Part shown: piece after piece, positions 14,984-24,185 of the stretch
Layout of the letters: each line of letters starts with the position of its first letter
Numbering within the stretch: position 1 is the stretch's first letter
DNA from: Burkholderiaceae bacterium
GTDB taxonomy: Bacteria > Pseudomonadota > Gammaproteobacteria > Burkholderiales > Burkholderiaceae_D
Direction of reading: 5' to 3'
NCBI GenBank assembly: GCA_030157545.1
Contig: JAOAUN010000001.1
Location: 62,001-126,000, forward strand
Length of the DNA: 64,000 nucleotides
Translations under genes and position numbers: made by a program
The notes under the pieces: generated by a model
Database searches by the model: none
Told to the model about the DNA's origin: nothing
The model's input: the letters and a program-made list of their open reading frames with translations, nothing else

Positions 14984-16246
14984 TTAAGACCGCGTAATAG
15001 GCAAATTCAAATCTTCACCCGGCAAGCTCATGTACTTGGACAGCTCCAGCTTCGCAATCGCATTACGATGCACTTCATCCGGGCCGTCTGCAATACGCAG
15101 CGTACGGTTATGCGCCCACAACATCGCCAGCGGAAAATCATCTGATACGCCGCCGCCGCCATGCGCCTGAATGGCCCAGTCAATGATTTGCTGCGCCATG
15201 TTTGGCGCCAGCACCTTGATCATCGCGATTTCAGATTTGGCGAACTTGTTGCCCACGGTATCCATCATGTACGCTGCCTTCAAGGTCAGCAGCCGTGCGC
15301 TGTCGATCATGATGCGTGACTCGGCAATGCGTTCGCGCCAGACACCTTGCTCGGAGATCTTGCGACCAAACGCAGTACGTGCGTTGAGTCGACGGCACAT
15401 CAATTCCAGTGCCCGCTCTGCAGTGCCAATAGCACGCATGCAGTGGTGAATGCGGCCCGGTCCGAGACGACCTTGTGCGATTTCAAAACCACGCCCTTCA
15501 CCGAGCAAAATATTCGACGCCGGCACGCGCACGTTTTCAAACAGGATTTCACAATGGCCGTGCGGCGCATCGTCATAACCAAATACCGGCAGCGGCCGCT
15601 TGATATTGACACCTTTGGTATCGGCCGGCACCAGAATCATGGACTGCTGCGCATGACGCGCTGCGTCCGGATCGGTCTTGCCCATCAAAATGAAAACCTT
15701 GCAGCGCGGGTCACCAGCTCCCGAGATCCACCATTTGTGGCCGTTGATCACGTAGTCATCACCATCGCGCTCAATGCGGGTGCCGATGTTGGTGGCGTCG
15801 GACGACGCGACATCAGGCTCGGTCATTGCAAAGGCAGAACGCATCTCGCCGCGCAACAGCGGCTCCAGCCATTCGCGTTTATTTTCTTCGCTACCGTAGC
15901 GCTCGATGGTTTCCATGTTGCCGGTATCGGGTGCCGAGCAGTTGAACACTTCGGGAGCCCAGGGCACGCGACCCATGATTTCACACAGCGGCGCATAGTC
16001 GAGGTTGGACAGCCCTTCGGGAGCGCGCACGGACTTCGGCAGGAACAGGTTCCACAAACCTTGTTCGCGTGCCAATGGCTTGAGCTCTTCAATTATCTTG
16101 GTCGGAATCCAGCGATTGCCTTTTTCCTTGCCGTTGCGGTCGATCTCTTGCTTGTACAAGTGCTCGTTTGGATAGATATGCTGTTCCATGAAGGCCAGCA
16201 GTTTTTCGCGCAAGGTGCTGCAACGTTCCGAGTATTCAAATTCCAT
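14984..16246 (-). CDS. Acyl-CoA dehydrogenase, ACAD10/11-like
   Basis: A 420-residue FAD enzyme. Visible are [15 protein letters not shown] (FAD/substrate loop), [25 protein letters not shown] (the tryptophan-rich loop typical of the ACAD10/11 subgroup), [16 protein letters not shown] and [17 protein letters not shown] near the C terminus. The ATG at 16246 has a GGGAGAC site; a longer frame to 16345 lies in the previous gene's 3' end. It lies 31 bp downstream of an aminoglycoside-phosphotransferase-like kinase gene, the same two activities that are fused in animal ACAD10/11, pointing to degradation of 4-hydroxy-acyl-CoA. Confidence 0.9.
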   Translation of the reverse strand: MEFEYSERCSTLREKLLAFMEQHIYPNEHLYKQEIDRNGKEKGNRWIPTKIIEELKPLAREQGLWNLFLPKSVRAPEGLSNLDYAPLCEIMGRVPWAPEVFNCSAPDTGNMETIERYGSEENKREWLEPLLRGEMRSAFAMTEPDVASSDATNIGTRIERDGDDYVINGHKWWISGAGDPRCKVFILMGKTDPDAARHAQQSMILVPADTKGVNIKRPLPVFGYDDAPHGHCEILFENVRVPASNILLGEGRGFEIAQGRLGPGRIHHCMRAIGTAERALELMCRRLNARTAFGRKISEQGVWRERIAESRIMIDSARLLTLKAAYMMDTVGNKFAKSEIAMIKVLAPNMAQQIIDWAIQAHGGGGVSDDFPLAMLWAHNRTLRIADGPDEVHRNAIAKLELSKYMSLPGEDLNLPITRS

Positions 16247-16277
16247 GTTGTCTCCCTTTGTATTATTTTTAAGCAGT

Positions 16278-17345
16278 TCAGACTGCCTTTTGTCCCGATG
16301 CATACTCCCAACCCATTTCGGCCATAGGCCGTGCTGCTTTGCCATTTTTCAATGCCTGCTCGCTGGCAGCGGTGCCATCCTGATAGCGTTTCATGATGCC
16401 TTGCAAAATACCAGCCATACGGAACATGTTATAGGCCAGGTAGAAGCGGAAGTCTTCCTTGTTGATGGCGATCCCGGTGCGCGCGCTGTATTTTGCAATG
16501 TACTCGTCAATGGTCGGAATGCCGAGTGCCGGCAGATCCAACCCTGCGATGCCGCGGAACAGCCCCGGTGTAATAAACCAGCTCATGCAGTGATACGAAA
16601 AATCAGCCAGCGGATGGCCAAGTGTCGACAATTCCCAATCCAGTACGGCGACGATGCGCGGCTCAGTCGCATGGAACATCAGGTTATCGAGGCGGAAGTC
16701 ACCATGCACGATCGAAGTCAGCTCGCCGTCCGGAATATTTTTGGGCAGCCACGCCATCAGCTGATCCATCGCCGGAATCGATTCCGTCTCGGACGCTTTG
16801 TATTGGCGCGTCCAGCGGTCTATCTGGCGCGAGAAATACGTGCCCGGTTTGCCATAGGTTTCCAAACCAATTGCTTTGTAGTCTATGGTGTGTAATTGCG
16901 CGATGACGCGGTTCATTTCGTCATAGTGCGCGGCGCGCTCGGCAGTACTCATGTCGGGCAGTGACTGATCCCACAGCACGCGGCCTTGCATGAATTCCAT
17001 GATGTAGAAGGCGCGGCCAATGACGGATTCGTCTTCACACAATGCATATTGCCGTGCTGCCGGAAAGCCGGCCTTCGACAGTGCGTCCATGACGCGGTAT
17101 TCACGATCGATTGCATGCGCGGACGGCAGCAGCTTGGCCGCCGGCGCCGGCTTGGTGCGCAATACATATTGCTGCTCGCCGGCGGTCAGTTTAAAGGTGG
17201 GGTTGGACTGTCCGCCCTTGAACTGCTCTATCGTCAGCTCGCCTTTGTAGTCGCCCACATGTTGGCGCAGGTAAGCGCCAAGGGCATCAAGGTCGACTTT
17301 CTGGCGTTCGGCAACGGGCTTGGTGCCCATGAATTCTTCATACAT
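16278..17345 (-). CDS. APH-family phosphotransferase
   Basis: A 355-residue kinase-fold protein with [24 protein letters not shown] (nucleotide-binding Lys, about 45-68), [13 protein letters not shown], the catalytic loop [13 protein letters not shown] (about 213-225) and the metal-binding Asp in [15 protein letters not shown]. This is the subgroup that phosphorylates hydroxy-acyl-CoA rather than antibiotics, as in the LvaA protein of the Pseudomonas levulinic acid pathway and the kinase half of ACAD10/11. The ATG at 17345 has a CAGGAGAC site; a second ATG lies 15 nt later. It is co-directional with the ACAD gene after it and the phosphatase gene before it. Confidence 0.88.
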   Translation of the reverse strand: MYEEFMGTKPVAERQKVDLDALGAYLRQHVGDYKGELTIEQFKGGQSNPTFKLTAGEQQYVLRTKPAPAAKLLPSAHAIDREYRVMDALSKAGFPAARQYALCEDESVIGRAFYIMEFMQGRVLWDQSLPDMSTAERAAHYDEMNRVIAQLHTIDYKAIGLETYGKPGTYFSRQIDRWTRQYKASETESIPAMDQLMAWLPKNIPDGELTSIVHGDFRLDNLMFHATEPRIVAVLDWELSTLGHPLADFSYHCMSWFITPGLFRGIAGLDLPALGIPTIDEYIAKYSARTGIAINKEDFRFYLAYNMFRMAGILQGIMKRYQDGTAASEQALKNGKAARPMAEMGWEYASGQKAV

Positions 17346-17375
17346 ACAAACTTGTCTCCTGCGCTATTTATAATT

Positions 17376-18080
17376 TTAAAGACCGCGGCCTTGCTGGTAC
17401 TGATGAAATAAGGCTTCCATCGTGGTGCTGCGCGATTCCGCCTGCAGTACCGACGGCGGCGAATAGTTAATGATACGTGCGACCCAGTCCTGCGGCTCGT
17501 TACCAACGTCCAGCGCATTGATGCAGCCTGCCGTCTGCGCCAGGTTGCCCAGAAACAGGCGCTGCCCGGTCAGTGCATACGACAGGATGGCGCGGTTGAC
17601 GCCGCCATGCAATACCAGCAGTACGGTGTCCCATTCAGGGTCGGCGCGCAGACGGTCGATGGCGGGGTGGATACGGTCCATCAGTTCACCGATGCTCTCG
17701 CCACCAAGAAAGCGCTTGTGCTCCGGAGCGACGCCTTCGAAAGCACCAATGAAGGCCTCGCGCAGCTCGGCTTGTGGAATGTCTGCCAGTCTGCCGCCCT
17801 TGATCTCAACCAGTTCCGGCCAGTGCTCGGGCGCGATGTCCTGGCCGGTCTCGGCCAGTACGCGTGCAGCGGTTTCCACCGTGCGCGGCAGGCCGGAGAT
17901 GATCACGCGGTCAAAGCGGATGCCGGCTTCGGCAAACACGCGTCCGGCGGCCGTGGTTTGCAGTCGGCCTTGCTCATTAAGCGGTACGGTTTCAGGCAAG
18001 ACGGGTTTGCCGGCGGCGTCAAAATAAGTCACGCTGCCATGCCGCATCAGGAAAATGCGGCGTCGTTTAGTAAAACTCAT
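17376..18080 (-). CDS. Histidine phosphatase family protein
   Basis: A 234-residue phosphoglycerate-mutase-like phosphatase. The catalytic RHG is at residues 13-15 (FLMRHGSV), SGLPRTVETA gives the second Arg, a Glu-rich loop ELVEIKGG follows, and VLLVLHGGVNRAILSY gives the second His. It overlaps the start of the gene order ECH-phosphatase by 4 nt and is 30 bp before the APH kinase gene. A phosphatase next to a hydroxyacyl-CoA kinase could recycle or proof-read a phosphorylated intermediate; this is inference. Confidence 0.85.
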   Translation of the reverse strand: MSFTKRRRIFLMRHGSVTYFDAAGKPVLPETVPLNEQGRLQTTAAGRVFAEAGIRFDRVIISGLPRTVETAARVLAETGQDIAPEHWPELVEIKGGRLADIPQAELREAFIGAFEGVAPEHKRFLGGESIGELMDRIHPAIDRLRADPEWDTVLLVLHGGVNRAILSYALTGQRLFLGNLAQTAGCINALDVGNEPQDWVARIINYSPPSVLQAESRSTTMEALFHQYQQGRGL

Positions 18081-18856
18081 CGGTAGACCGGCTTTCTTTT
18101 TTCAAGGAAGGCTGTGATGCCTTCAAGTCCGTCGCGGTGGTGCAGGCTGTCGACGAAACTTTGTTTTTCGGCTTCGAAGTGGGTGCGCAGGGAATTGCCC
18201 GGTGCATCGCGCAGCAGCGACTTGATGTTTTCAAGCGCATGCGGCGACAGTGTGGCCAGTTCATCGCTCCATGCCAGAGCGTTGTCGAGTGCCTGGCCGT
18301 CGGCCACGATACGGTTGACCAGCCCGGCCTGATGCAGGCGTGTGCCAGTGACGGGCTTGCCTTCCATGATGATTTCCGTGGCCAGCTGGCGCGGCAGTGC
18401 CTGCGACAAGAACCACGAAGCGCCACCGTCCGGCGTGAGGCCGACTTTGACGTAGGCCATCACGAATTTGGCATCAGCACCTGCTACGATCATGTCGCAG
18501 GCCAGTGCCAGTGAAAAGCCGGCACCGGCTGCAGCGCCATCAACGGCAGCTATCACAGGTTTCGGACAATCGCGGATGGCTTCAATCCAGCCGTGCAGCT
18601 GGTTGATGGAATCGGCTTGTACTGACCTGTCTTTGGCGCGGTTTTCCAACAGGCGATTCAGGTTGCCACCTGCGCAGAAAAAATGATCGGCACCCGTCAG
18701 CACGACGGCGCGCACTTCATTGTCACGCTCTGCCGTCGTGAGCGCTTCAATGCCGGCCGCGTACATATCCGGATGCAGCGCATTCTTCGCGCTCGGATTG
18801 GAAATAGTCAGAATCAGGGTTGCATCGCGGCGCGAGGCCAGCAGTTCGGCAGACAT
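18077..18856 (-). CDS. Enoyl-CoA hydratase/isomerase
   Basis: A 259-residue crotonase-fold protein with oxyanion-hole segments HFFCAGGNL (about 59-67) and VDGAAAGAGFSLALACD (about 104-120). The segment YVKVGLTPDGGASW has Asp rather than Glu at the second catalytic position, as in PaaG-type isomerases. The ATG at 18856 begins the conserved part; the open frame to 18970 is not supported. It is the first gene of the kinase/dehydrogenase operon and overlaps the phosphatase gene by 4 nt. It probably converts the enoyl-CoA made downstream. Confidence 0.88.
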   Translation of the reverse strand: MSAELLASRRDATLILTISNPSAKNALHPDMYAAGIEALTTAERDNEVRAVVLTGADHFFCAGGNLNRLLENRAKDRSVQADSINQLHGWIEAIRDCPKPVIAAVDGAAAGAGFSLALACDMIVAGADAKFVMAYVKVGLTPDGGASWFLSQALPRQLATEIIMEGKPVTGTRLHQAGLVNRIVADGQALDNALAWSDELATLSPHALENIKSLLRDAPGNSLRTHFEAEKQSFVDSLHHRDGLEGITAFLEKRKPVYR

Positions 18857-18979
18857 GTCGGATACTTGATTATTTTCAGGGATAATAGAATCTGTTTGAA
18901 ACGCATTGTAACGCCTGCAAAGCGTGGCGGTACTTTGCAGGCCTGCCGATAATAAAAACCTATTAATCATGGAGATGAA

Positions 18980-19633
18980 ATGATCACCTTATGCGGCTTC
19001 GCAGCCAGTAATTACTACAACAAAGTCAAGCTCGCGTTAATGGAAAAAGCTGTGGCGTTTGACGAGAAGCTGGTGTGGACCGACAGGTCAGCCGCGCTGT
19101 ATGAAAAGTCACCGCTGGGCAAAATCCCTTATTTCGAGATTGGCGACCAGGTGCTGGTCGAGTCGCAGGCGCTGGTCGAATATCTGGAAGACGCGTATCC
19201 GCAAAAGCCCCTGCTGCCAGCAGACCCGCTGGCCGCTGCCAAGGTGCGTGAACTGACACAATTCATTGAACTGCATCTGGAACTGGTTGCGCGCGAATTG
19301 TTTCCGGAAGCTTTTTTTGGCGGCAAAGTCTCGGACGAGACCAAGCTGCGCGTGCAGAAAACCCTGAAGCGCAATGTGGCCGGGTTTGCCAAGCTGGCCA
19401 AATTTGCACCGTATGTCGCCGGTGAAGAATTCACGCTGGCCGATTGCGCGGCTTTGTACCATCTGCCTATGGTTGGCTCGGCAACCAAGGTCATTTATGG
19501 CGAAGACATGCTGGCTGACTTGCCGGTGCGCGATTATGTGAAGATGATGGGGCAGCGTGAGACGGTGCAGAAAATTGACGTTGACCGCAAGGCCAATCGT
19601 GAGCAGTTGATGCAATTTGCCACGCGTAAGTAA
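18980..19633 (+). CDS. Glutathione S-transferase family protein
   Basis: A 217-residue GST-fold protein: MITLCGFAASNYYNKVKLALMEKAVAF (thioredoxin-like half with a Ser/Asn active-site region rather than Tyr), LGKIPYFEIGDQVLVESQALVEYLEDAYP (ES pair at about 65-66) and a C-terminal helical domain with YVAGEEFTLADCAALYHLP. A GGAGATGAA site precedes the ATG. It diverges from the enoyl-CoA hydratase operon. Its physiological substrate is unknown. Confidence 0.88.
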   Translation: MITLCGFAASNYYNKVKLALMEKAVAFDEKLVWTDRSAALYEKSPLGKIPYFEIGDQVLVESQALVEYLEDAYPQKPLLPADPLAAAKVRELTQFIELHLELVARELFPEAFFGGKVSDETKLRVQKTLKRNVAGFAKLAKFAPYVAGEEFTLADCAALYHLPMVGSATKVIYGEDMLADLPVRDYVKMMGQRETVQKIDVDRKANREQLMQFATRK

Positions 19634-19644
19634 TTAAGCATGGC

Positions 19645-19745
19645 AAAGACGCTGGGTTCCAGCGTTCTCTGGAACGACGGTAGTAGGTGAGACGACTTCT
19701 ACATATCTACCGTCATCCCAGCGCACGCTGGGATCCAGCGTCTTT
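19645..19745. repeat. Inverted pair of dispersed repeats (BIME-like)
   Basis: The outer arms aaagacgctgg (19645-19655) and ccagcgtcttt (19735-19745) are inverted copies, as are gacggtag (19677-19684) and ctaccgtc (19708-19715). Each half has its own hairpin (gttccag...ctggaac and tcccagcg-ca-cgctggga). This is the same repeat unit as at 14939-14975, here as a head-to-head pair between convergent genes. Confidence 0.75.
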
Positions 19746-19752
19746 AACAGCG

Positions 19753-20916
19753 CTACAAAGTCGCCAACCTCTGCAGCGCACTACGCAAAGTCTGGTCCTT
19801 CTTCGCAAAGCAAAACCGCACAATACCCGACTCGCGCGCCTCTTGATAAAACGCCGAGATCGGTATTGCTGCGACGCCAATTTCCGTAGTCAGCCACGTA
19901 CAGAAGTCTGCTTCGGATAAATCCGAAATCGCTGAATAGTCCACGCACTGAAAATAAGTGCCGCTCGACGGCAGCAGCTTGAAGCGCGTATGCGCCAGCC
20001 CTTCGCGAAACAAGTCGCGCTTGTGTTGGTAAAACGGCGCCAGATCCAGATACGGCGTGGGGTCGGTCATGTAAGTAGTGAGTCCGTGCTGCACCGGCGT
20101 ATTGACGGTGAAGACATTGAACTGATGCACGCGCCGGAATTCTGCCGACAGCATTGCCGGTGCCGCGACGAAGCCGACTTTCCAGCCTGTGACGTGATAG
20201 GTTTTGCCGAAGCTGGAGACGACGAAGGCGCGCTCGGCCAACTCTGGATAGCGGCAGATGGATTCATGCCGGCAGTCGTCATAGACCATGTGTTCATAGA
20301 CTTCGTCTGACAGAATCATAATTTGTGTGTCGCGCACAATCGAAGCCAGCTGCTGTATATCTGCTTCCAGCAGCACCGAACCAGTCGGGTTATGCGGCGA
20401 GTTAACCATGATCAGCCGGGTCTTGGGCGTGACTGATGCCGCGACTTTTTCCCAAGGCACGAAGTAGCCGTTGGCGCCAATTTCCATTTGCACTAAAACG
20501 GGTTTGCCGCCAGCGAGTTCAATGGCAGGCACATAGCAATCGTAGGCGGGTTCGATGACGATAACTTCATCGCCCGGATGCACGCAGCACAACACGGCCG
20601 TCAAGACACCCTGGGTGCCGCCGGCGGTGACCGTGATCTCGGTGACGGGATCGTAGTCGCATTGGTAGAGCGTGTGAATTTTTTGCGCGATCGCTAGGCG
20701 CAGTGGCAAAATGCCGGCCATAGGCGGGTACTGGTTGTGGCCGGCGCGCATGGCATTGTTGACTGCATCAAGCAGCGTCGGGTCGCAGTCGAAATCCGGA
20801 AAACCCTGACCGAGATTGACTGCGCCTTTTTCTGCCGCAAGTGCGGACATGATCGTAAAGATGGTGGTGCCTACGCGCGGCAACTTGGAGTTCAGAGGGG
20901 TCAGGCTTGTCTGCAT
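19753..20916 (-). CDS. PLP-dependent aminotransferase (methionine aminotransferase-like)
   Basis: A 387-residue class I aminotransferase: LGQGFPDFDCDPTLLDA at the N terminus, YPPMAGILPLRLAIA, TAGGTQGVL, NSPHNPTGSVL, LSDEVYEHMVYD, and the PLP lysine in SSFGKTYHVTGWKVGF (about residue 237). The GQGFPDF start and KTYHVTGWKVG motif are those of YbdL-type methionine aminotransferases, which also handle other aromatic or sulfur amino acids. It converges on the GST gene across a BIME-like repeat and is followed upstream by a PIN-domain gene. Confidence 0.9.
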   Translation of the reverse strand: MQTSLTPLNSKLPRVGTTIFTIMSALAAEKGAVNLGQGFPDFDCDPTLLDAVNNAMRAGHNQYPPMAGILPLRLAIAQKIHTLYQCDYDPVTEITVTAGGTQGVLTAVLCCVHPGDEVIVIEPAYDCYVPAIELAGGKPVLVQMEIGANGYFVPWEKVAASVTPKTRLIMVNSPHNPTGSVLLEADIQQLASIVRDTQIMILSDEVYEHMVYDDCRHESICRYPELAERAFVVSSFGKTYHVTGWKVGFVAAPAMLSAEFRRVHQFNVFTVNTPVQHGLTTYMTDPTPYLDLAPFYQHKRDLFREGLAHTRFKLLPSSGTYFQCVDYSAISDLSEADFCTWLTTEIGVAAIPISAFYQEARESGIVRFCFAKKDQTLRSALQRLATL

Positions 20917-20945
20917 GGAAGTGAAATGTTGGCTGTTCGGTAATT

Positions 20946-21425
20946 CTATTTTATCGGTAATGCCGGATTCAGTTGTAATTCAACCCATCGCTCCGGCGTC
21001 ATGATGCGAAATAGTCCGGCGCGTTCGGTTTTGCGCGCGAGTTTTAACAGCGCCTTGTCTTTGCTGATCAATATAGCGGCATTAGCTGCATAGGCCAGTT
21101 CAAGGAACTTCTGATCGTCGCTATCGCGGCAGACCGGCAACTTGATCGCGCTCTCAGGCAATGGCGGGTCCAGCAGGGTGACTATCGCATCAAACTCGGC
21201 TTTGATTTGTTCCTGTGCCGTTGCATCGAGTTTTAATTTTGTGTAAGCCAGCACCAGCGTCCACTCCATGCGGCAGTCGGCACGCGTGATGGCCTGCACG
21301 CTGCCTTGCTGCATCGCTTGCAGTAAAGTTTGCCAGCGCGGATCGCGAAAGACGAACAGGTCGAGCAGGACGTTGGTGTCGAGGACGATGCGCTCCGCAA
21401 TGCGATCGGCTTGTTTAGGTATCAT
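20946..21425 (-). CDS. PIN-domain protein (COG1569-like putative toxin)
   Basis: A 159-residue protein with the PIN nuclease acid residues in [13 protein letters not shown] (about residues 14-26), the CRMEW segment, and [29 protein letters not shown] (about 105-133), giving the Asp-Glu-Asp site of metal-dependent RNases. The ATG at 21425 is preferred over the TTG at 21431. No antitoxin gene is adjacent: the neighbours are an aminotransferase on the same strand and yaaA divergent by 26 bp. It may therefore be an orphan PIN protein rather than a toxin-antitoxin member. Confidence 0.85.
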   Translation of the reverse strand: MIPKQADRIAERIVLDTNVLLDLFVFRDPRWQTLLQAMQQGSVQAITRADCRMEWTLVLAYTKLKLDATAQEQIKAEFDAIVTLLDPPLPESAIKLPVCRDSDDQKFLELAYAANAAILISKDKALLKLARKTERAGLFRIMTPERWVELQLNPALPIK

Positions 21426-21451
21426 GTGCAAAAATTTATCTGGAATACTTC

Positions 21452-22228
21452 ATGCTGATTGTGCTTTCTCCTGCCAAGACTCTCGACTATGCATCACCGC
21501 TCAACAGCGAGACGCACAGCTTGCCGGATTTTATCCCGCGTTCGGCTGAACTGATCAGCTTGCTGCGCAAACTCTCGCCGGCGTCGATAGGCAGCTTGAT
21601 GAAGATTTCCGATCCGCTGGCGGAATTGAATTGGCAGCGTTATGCAGACTGGTCAAAAAAATTCAGTTTTGATAATGCGCGTCAGGCGCTGCTGGCATTC
21701 AATGGCGATGTTTATGAAGGGCTTGATGCCCGTTCCCTCAAGCAGTCACAGCTTGAATGGGCGCAGGATCATCTGCGGATTTTGTCGGGGCTGTATGGCG
21801 TTTTGCGCCCGCTGGATTTGATGCAGCCCTACCGGTTAGAGATGGGCACGCAATTGCCAAATGCGCATGGCAACACCCTGTATGACTTTTGGGGCGAACG
21901 CGTGACCAAGGTCTTGAATAAGGTGCTGACAGAGCAGCAGGCATCGGCACTGGTGAACCTGGCATCGGAAGAGTACTTCAAGGTAGTCAAGCCGAAGGTC
22001 TTGGCTGTGCCGGTAATTACGCCGGTGTTCGAGGACTGGAAGGGCGGCAAGTACAAAATCATTTCTTTTTATGCCAAGCGTGCGCGTGGACTGATGGCGC
22101 GTTATGCAATTGACAAAAAGATTACCAAGCCGGCGCTACTGAAGAGGTTTGATACTGACGGCTATGCATTCGATGCCGCCAGTTCCACAGAATTCAAATG
22201 GGTGTTCCGGCGCCGGCTGGAAGTCTAG
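21452..22228 (+). CDS. yaaA: Peroxide stress protein YaaA
   Basis: A 258-residue DUF328 protein matching YaaA from end to end: [17 protein letters not shown] at the start, [20 protein letters not shown] in the middle (about 113-132), and [19 protein letters not shown] near 208-226. In E. coli YaaA limits free intracellular iron and DNA damage during hydrogen peroxide stress and binds DNA. The start is well supported because the family begins with this sequence. The gene diverges from the PIN gene and converges on bamD. Confidence 0.95.
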   Translation: MLIVLSPAKTLDYASPLNSETHSLPDFIPRSAELISLLRKLSPASIGSLMKISDPLAELNWQRYADWSKKFSFDNARQALLAFNGDVYEGLDARSLKQSQLEWAQDHLRILSGLYGVLRPLDLMQPYRLEMGTQLPNAHGNTLYDFWGERVTKVLNKVLTEQQASALVNLASEEYFKVVKPKVLAVPVITPVFEDWKGGKYKIISFYAKRARGLMARYAIDKKITKPALLKRFDTDGYAFDAASSTEFKWVFRRRLEV

Positions 22229-22252
22229 CCGGCACAGTTCCAGAGCAGGCGC

Positions 22253-23053
22253 TTACCAGACCTGCCACCAGGGTTTACCCTCTCTGGTGTCGAATGGTGC
22301 GGCCGAATCGACTTTGTAGTTCAGCTGATAGACGCGCTCGGCATCGTCGCGCAATTCCTTCAGGCCCAGCGCCTCGTAAGAGCGGATCTGGATCATTAAG
22401 GCTTCGCGCGCTGATGGTGAACCGGAATACTCGCTAATGACAGTCTGCGCGCGATTGGCCGCAGCTACATAGGCGTTGTGGCGCAGGTAGTAATTGGCAA
22501 CGTGGACTTCATATTGCGCCATCGCGTTGACCAGATACTTCAGGCGGTCGCGAGCATCCTCAGCGTATTTGCTGTCAGGAAAACGCTCAATCAGCAGACG
22601 GAATGCATCGAACGCATCGCGTGCCGCTTTCGGGTCGCGCTCAGTCGGGTCTTGTCGGCTGATGAAGTCGAACAAGCCTTTTTTGTCATTGAAATTTGCC
22701 AGTCCACGCAGGTAGTACATGTAGTCTACGTTGACATGATTCGGGTGCAGGCGGATGAAGCGCTCGACAGCTGCCAGACATTGGGCCTGATCGTTCTGAC
22801 GGTAATAGGCGTACGCAATTTCCATCTGCGCCTGCTGTGCATAGGCACCGAACGGATAGCGCGATTCGAGCTTTTCAAAGTATTTGATCGATTTTTCGTA
22901 ATTGCCGCCATTTAGTTCATCCTTGGCCTCAGCGTATAATTTCGAAGCGGACCAGGTCTTGGTCTCGTCCGCTTTCTCCATGTTTAGCGAGCCGCATGCC
23001 GATAAGAAAATGGCAAATACGATGACGGCGAATTTCGAGACAGTTTTCAGCAT
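22253..23053 (-). CDS. bamD: Outer membrane assembly lipoprotein BamD
   Basis: A 266-residue lipoprotein: signal MLKTVSKFAVIVFAIF with lipobox LSAC, then TPR-like repeats (AEAKDELNGGNYEKSIKYFEKLESRYPFGAYAQQAQ and successors), with the conserved FIRLHPNHVNVDYMYYLRGLANF typical of BamD/ComL. It is part of the BAM complex that inserts beta-barrel proteins into the outer membrane. The ATG at 23053 starts a normal signal peptide; another in-frame ATG at 23068 would add five residues. It is divergent from rluD across 44 bp, a gene order common in proteobacteria. Confidence 0.95.
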   Translation of the reverse strand: MLKTVSKFAVIVFAIFLSACGSLNMEKADETKTWSASKLYAEAKDELNGGNYEKSIKYFEKLESRYPFGAYAQQAQMEIAYAYYRQNDQAQCLAAVERFIRLHPNHVNVDYMYYLRGLANFNDKKGLFDFISRQDPTERDPKAARDAFDAFRLLIERFPDSKYAEDARDRLKYLVNAMAQYEVHVANYYLRHNAYVAAANRAQTVISEYSGSPSAREALMIQIRSYEALGLKELRDDAERVYQLNYKVDSAAPFDTREGKPWWQVW

Positions 23054-23097
23054 AAGAATGGGCGCCATGGCGTCAAAATGATTTGCGATTATAGCCG

Positions 23098-24180
23098 ATG
23101 GCCAGCGCTATGAAGCAACCCGGACAATCCACAATGAAAGATGGCGTGACTGAACCTGTAACAGACGAAGCATTTGAAGACGCTGATGAGTTCGTAGCCG
23201 GCGCGGCCGAACTCGCGCCCATTACCCTGCAACTCGAACCTGAAAGCTGTGGCGTGCGTCTCGACAAGGTGCTGGCAACGCATTTGCCCCAGTACTCGCG
23301 CGGGCGCCTTCAGCAGTGGATAGAAGAAGGACATGTCCGTGTCGACGGCAAACTCGCCACAGTGCTGCGTGCGACCGTGTATGGTGATGAAAAGATCGTC
23401 ATCTTGCCGCAAATATCGCAGGCAGAGCAGGCTTATCTGCCTGAGCCTGTAGATTTTGATGTCGTGTTTGAAGATGATGACCTGATCATCATCAACAAGC
23501 CAGTTGGACTGGTTGTGCACCCGGGCGCCGGCAACTGGTCCGGCACGCTGCTCAATGGTTTGCTGCATCGCTGGCCGCAGCTGGCGGGCATACCGCGTGC
23601 CGGCATCGTGCACCGGCTGGACAAGGACACCAGCGGCCTGATGGTGGTTGCCAAAACCTTGCTGGCGCAGACAGATCTGGTGCGCCAGTTACAGGAACGT
23701 ACTGTCAGTCGTGAATATGTGGCGATGGTGTGGGGCCAGCCAGTATCGAACGGCCGGGTTGAGGCTGCCATAGGACGTCATCTGCGCGAGCGCACGAAAA
23801 TGGCGGTCAGCACATCGACTACGGCTCGCCCGGCAGTGACCCATTATCAAAAACTGGCCACTGGAAAATTTGAAGCTCGTCCGGTGGCTTTGTTGCTCTG
23901 CAAGCTGGAGACCGGGCGCACGCATCAGATTCGTGTGCATATGCAATCACTTGGTTTTCCCTTGATTGGTGACGGCGTCTATGGCAAGCAGCATCTGGTG
24001 CCCTTGTTCCCGCGCCAGGCACTACATGCGGTGCGTTTAGGTTTGCTGCATCCGGGCAGTGGCGAGGCGTGCAGGTGGGAAGCGCCGCTGCCGGCAGATA
24101 TGGTCGATCTGATGACGCGTTCCGGCATCACGCTGTCGACAGAAGAATGTAAAGACGCAGGGATCTGGCAGATTCCTTGA
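23098..24180 (+). CDS. rluD: 23S rRNA pseudouridine synthase RluD
   Basis: A 360-residue enzyme that makes pseudouridines 1911/1915/1917 of 23S rRNA in the known homologues. An acidic extension of about 45 residues is followed by an S4 domain (VRLDKVLATHLPQYSRGRLQQWIEEGHVRV) and the catalytic domain, with Asp175 in GIVHRLDKDTSGLMVVAKT and the RluA-family GRTHQIRVHMQSLGFPLIGD. It overlaps or abuts the pgeF gene (stop at 24180, next ATG at 24186), so the two form an operon. Length and motifs agree with RluD rather than RluC. Confidence 0.94.
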   Translation: MASAMKQPGQSTMKDGVTEPVTDEAFEDADEFVAGAAELAPITLQLEPESCGVRLDKVLATHLPQYSRGRLQQWIEEGHVRVDGKLATVLRATVYGDEKIVILPQISQAEQAYLPEPVDFDVVFEDDDLIIINKPVGLVVHPGAGNWSGTLLNGLLHRWPQLAGIPRAGIVHRLDKDTSGLMVVAKTLLAQTDLVRQLQERTVSREYVAMVWGQPVSNGRVEAAIGRHLRERTKMAVSTSTTARPAVTHYQKLATGKFEARPVALLLCKLETGRTHQIRVHMQSLGFPLIGDGVYGKQHLVPLFPRQALHAVRLGLLHPGSGEACRWEAPLPADMVDLMTRSGITLSTEECKDAGIWQIP

Positions 24181-24185
24181 CCGGC

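Noticed and set aside
15347..16327. Plus-strand frame of 326 codons opposite the ACAD10/11-like gene
   Set aside because: Antisense shadow without recognisable motifs.
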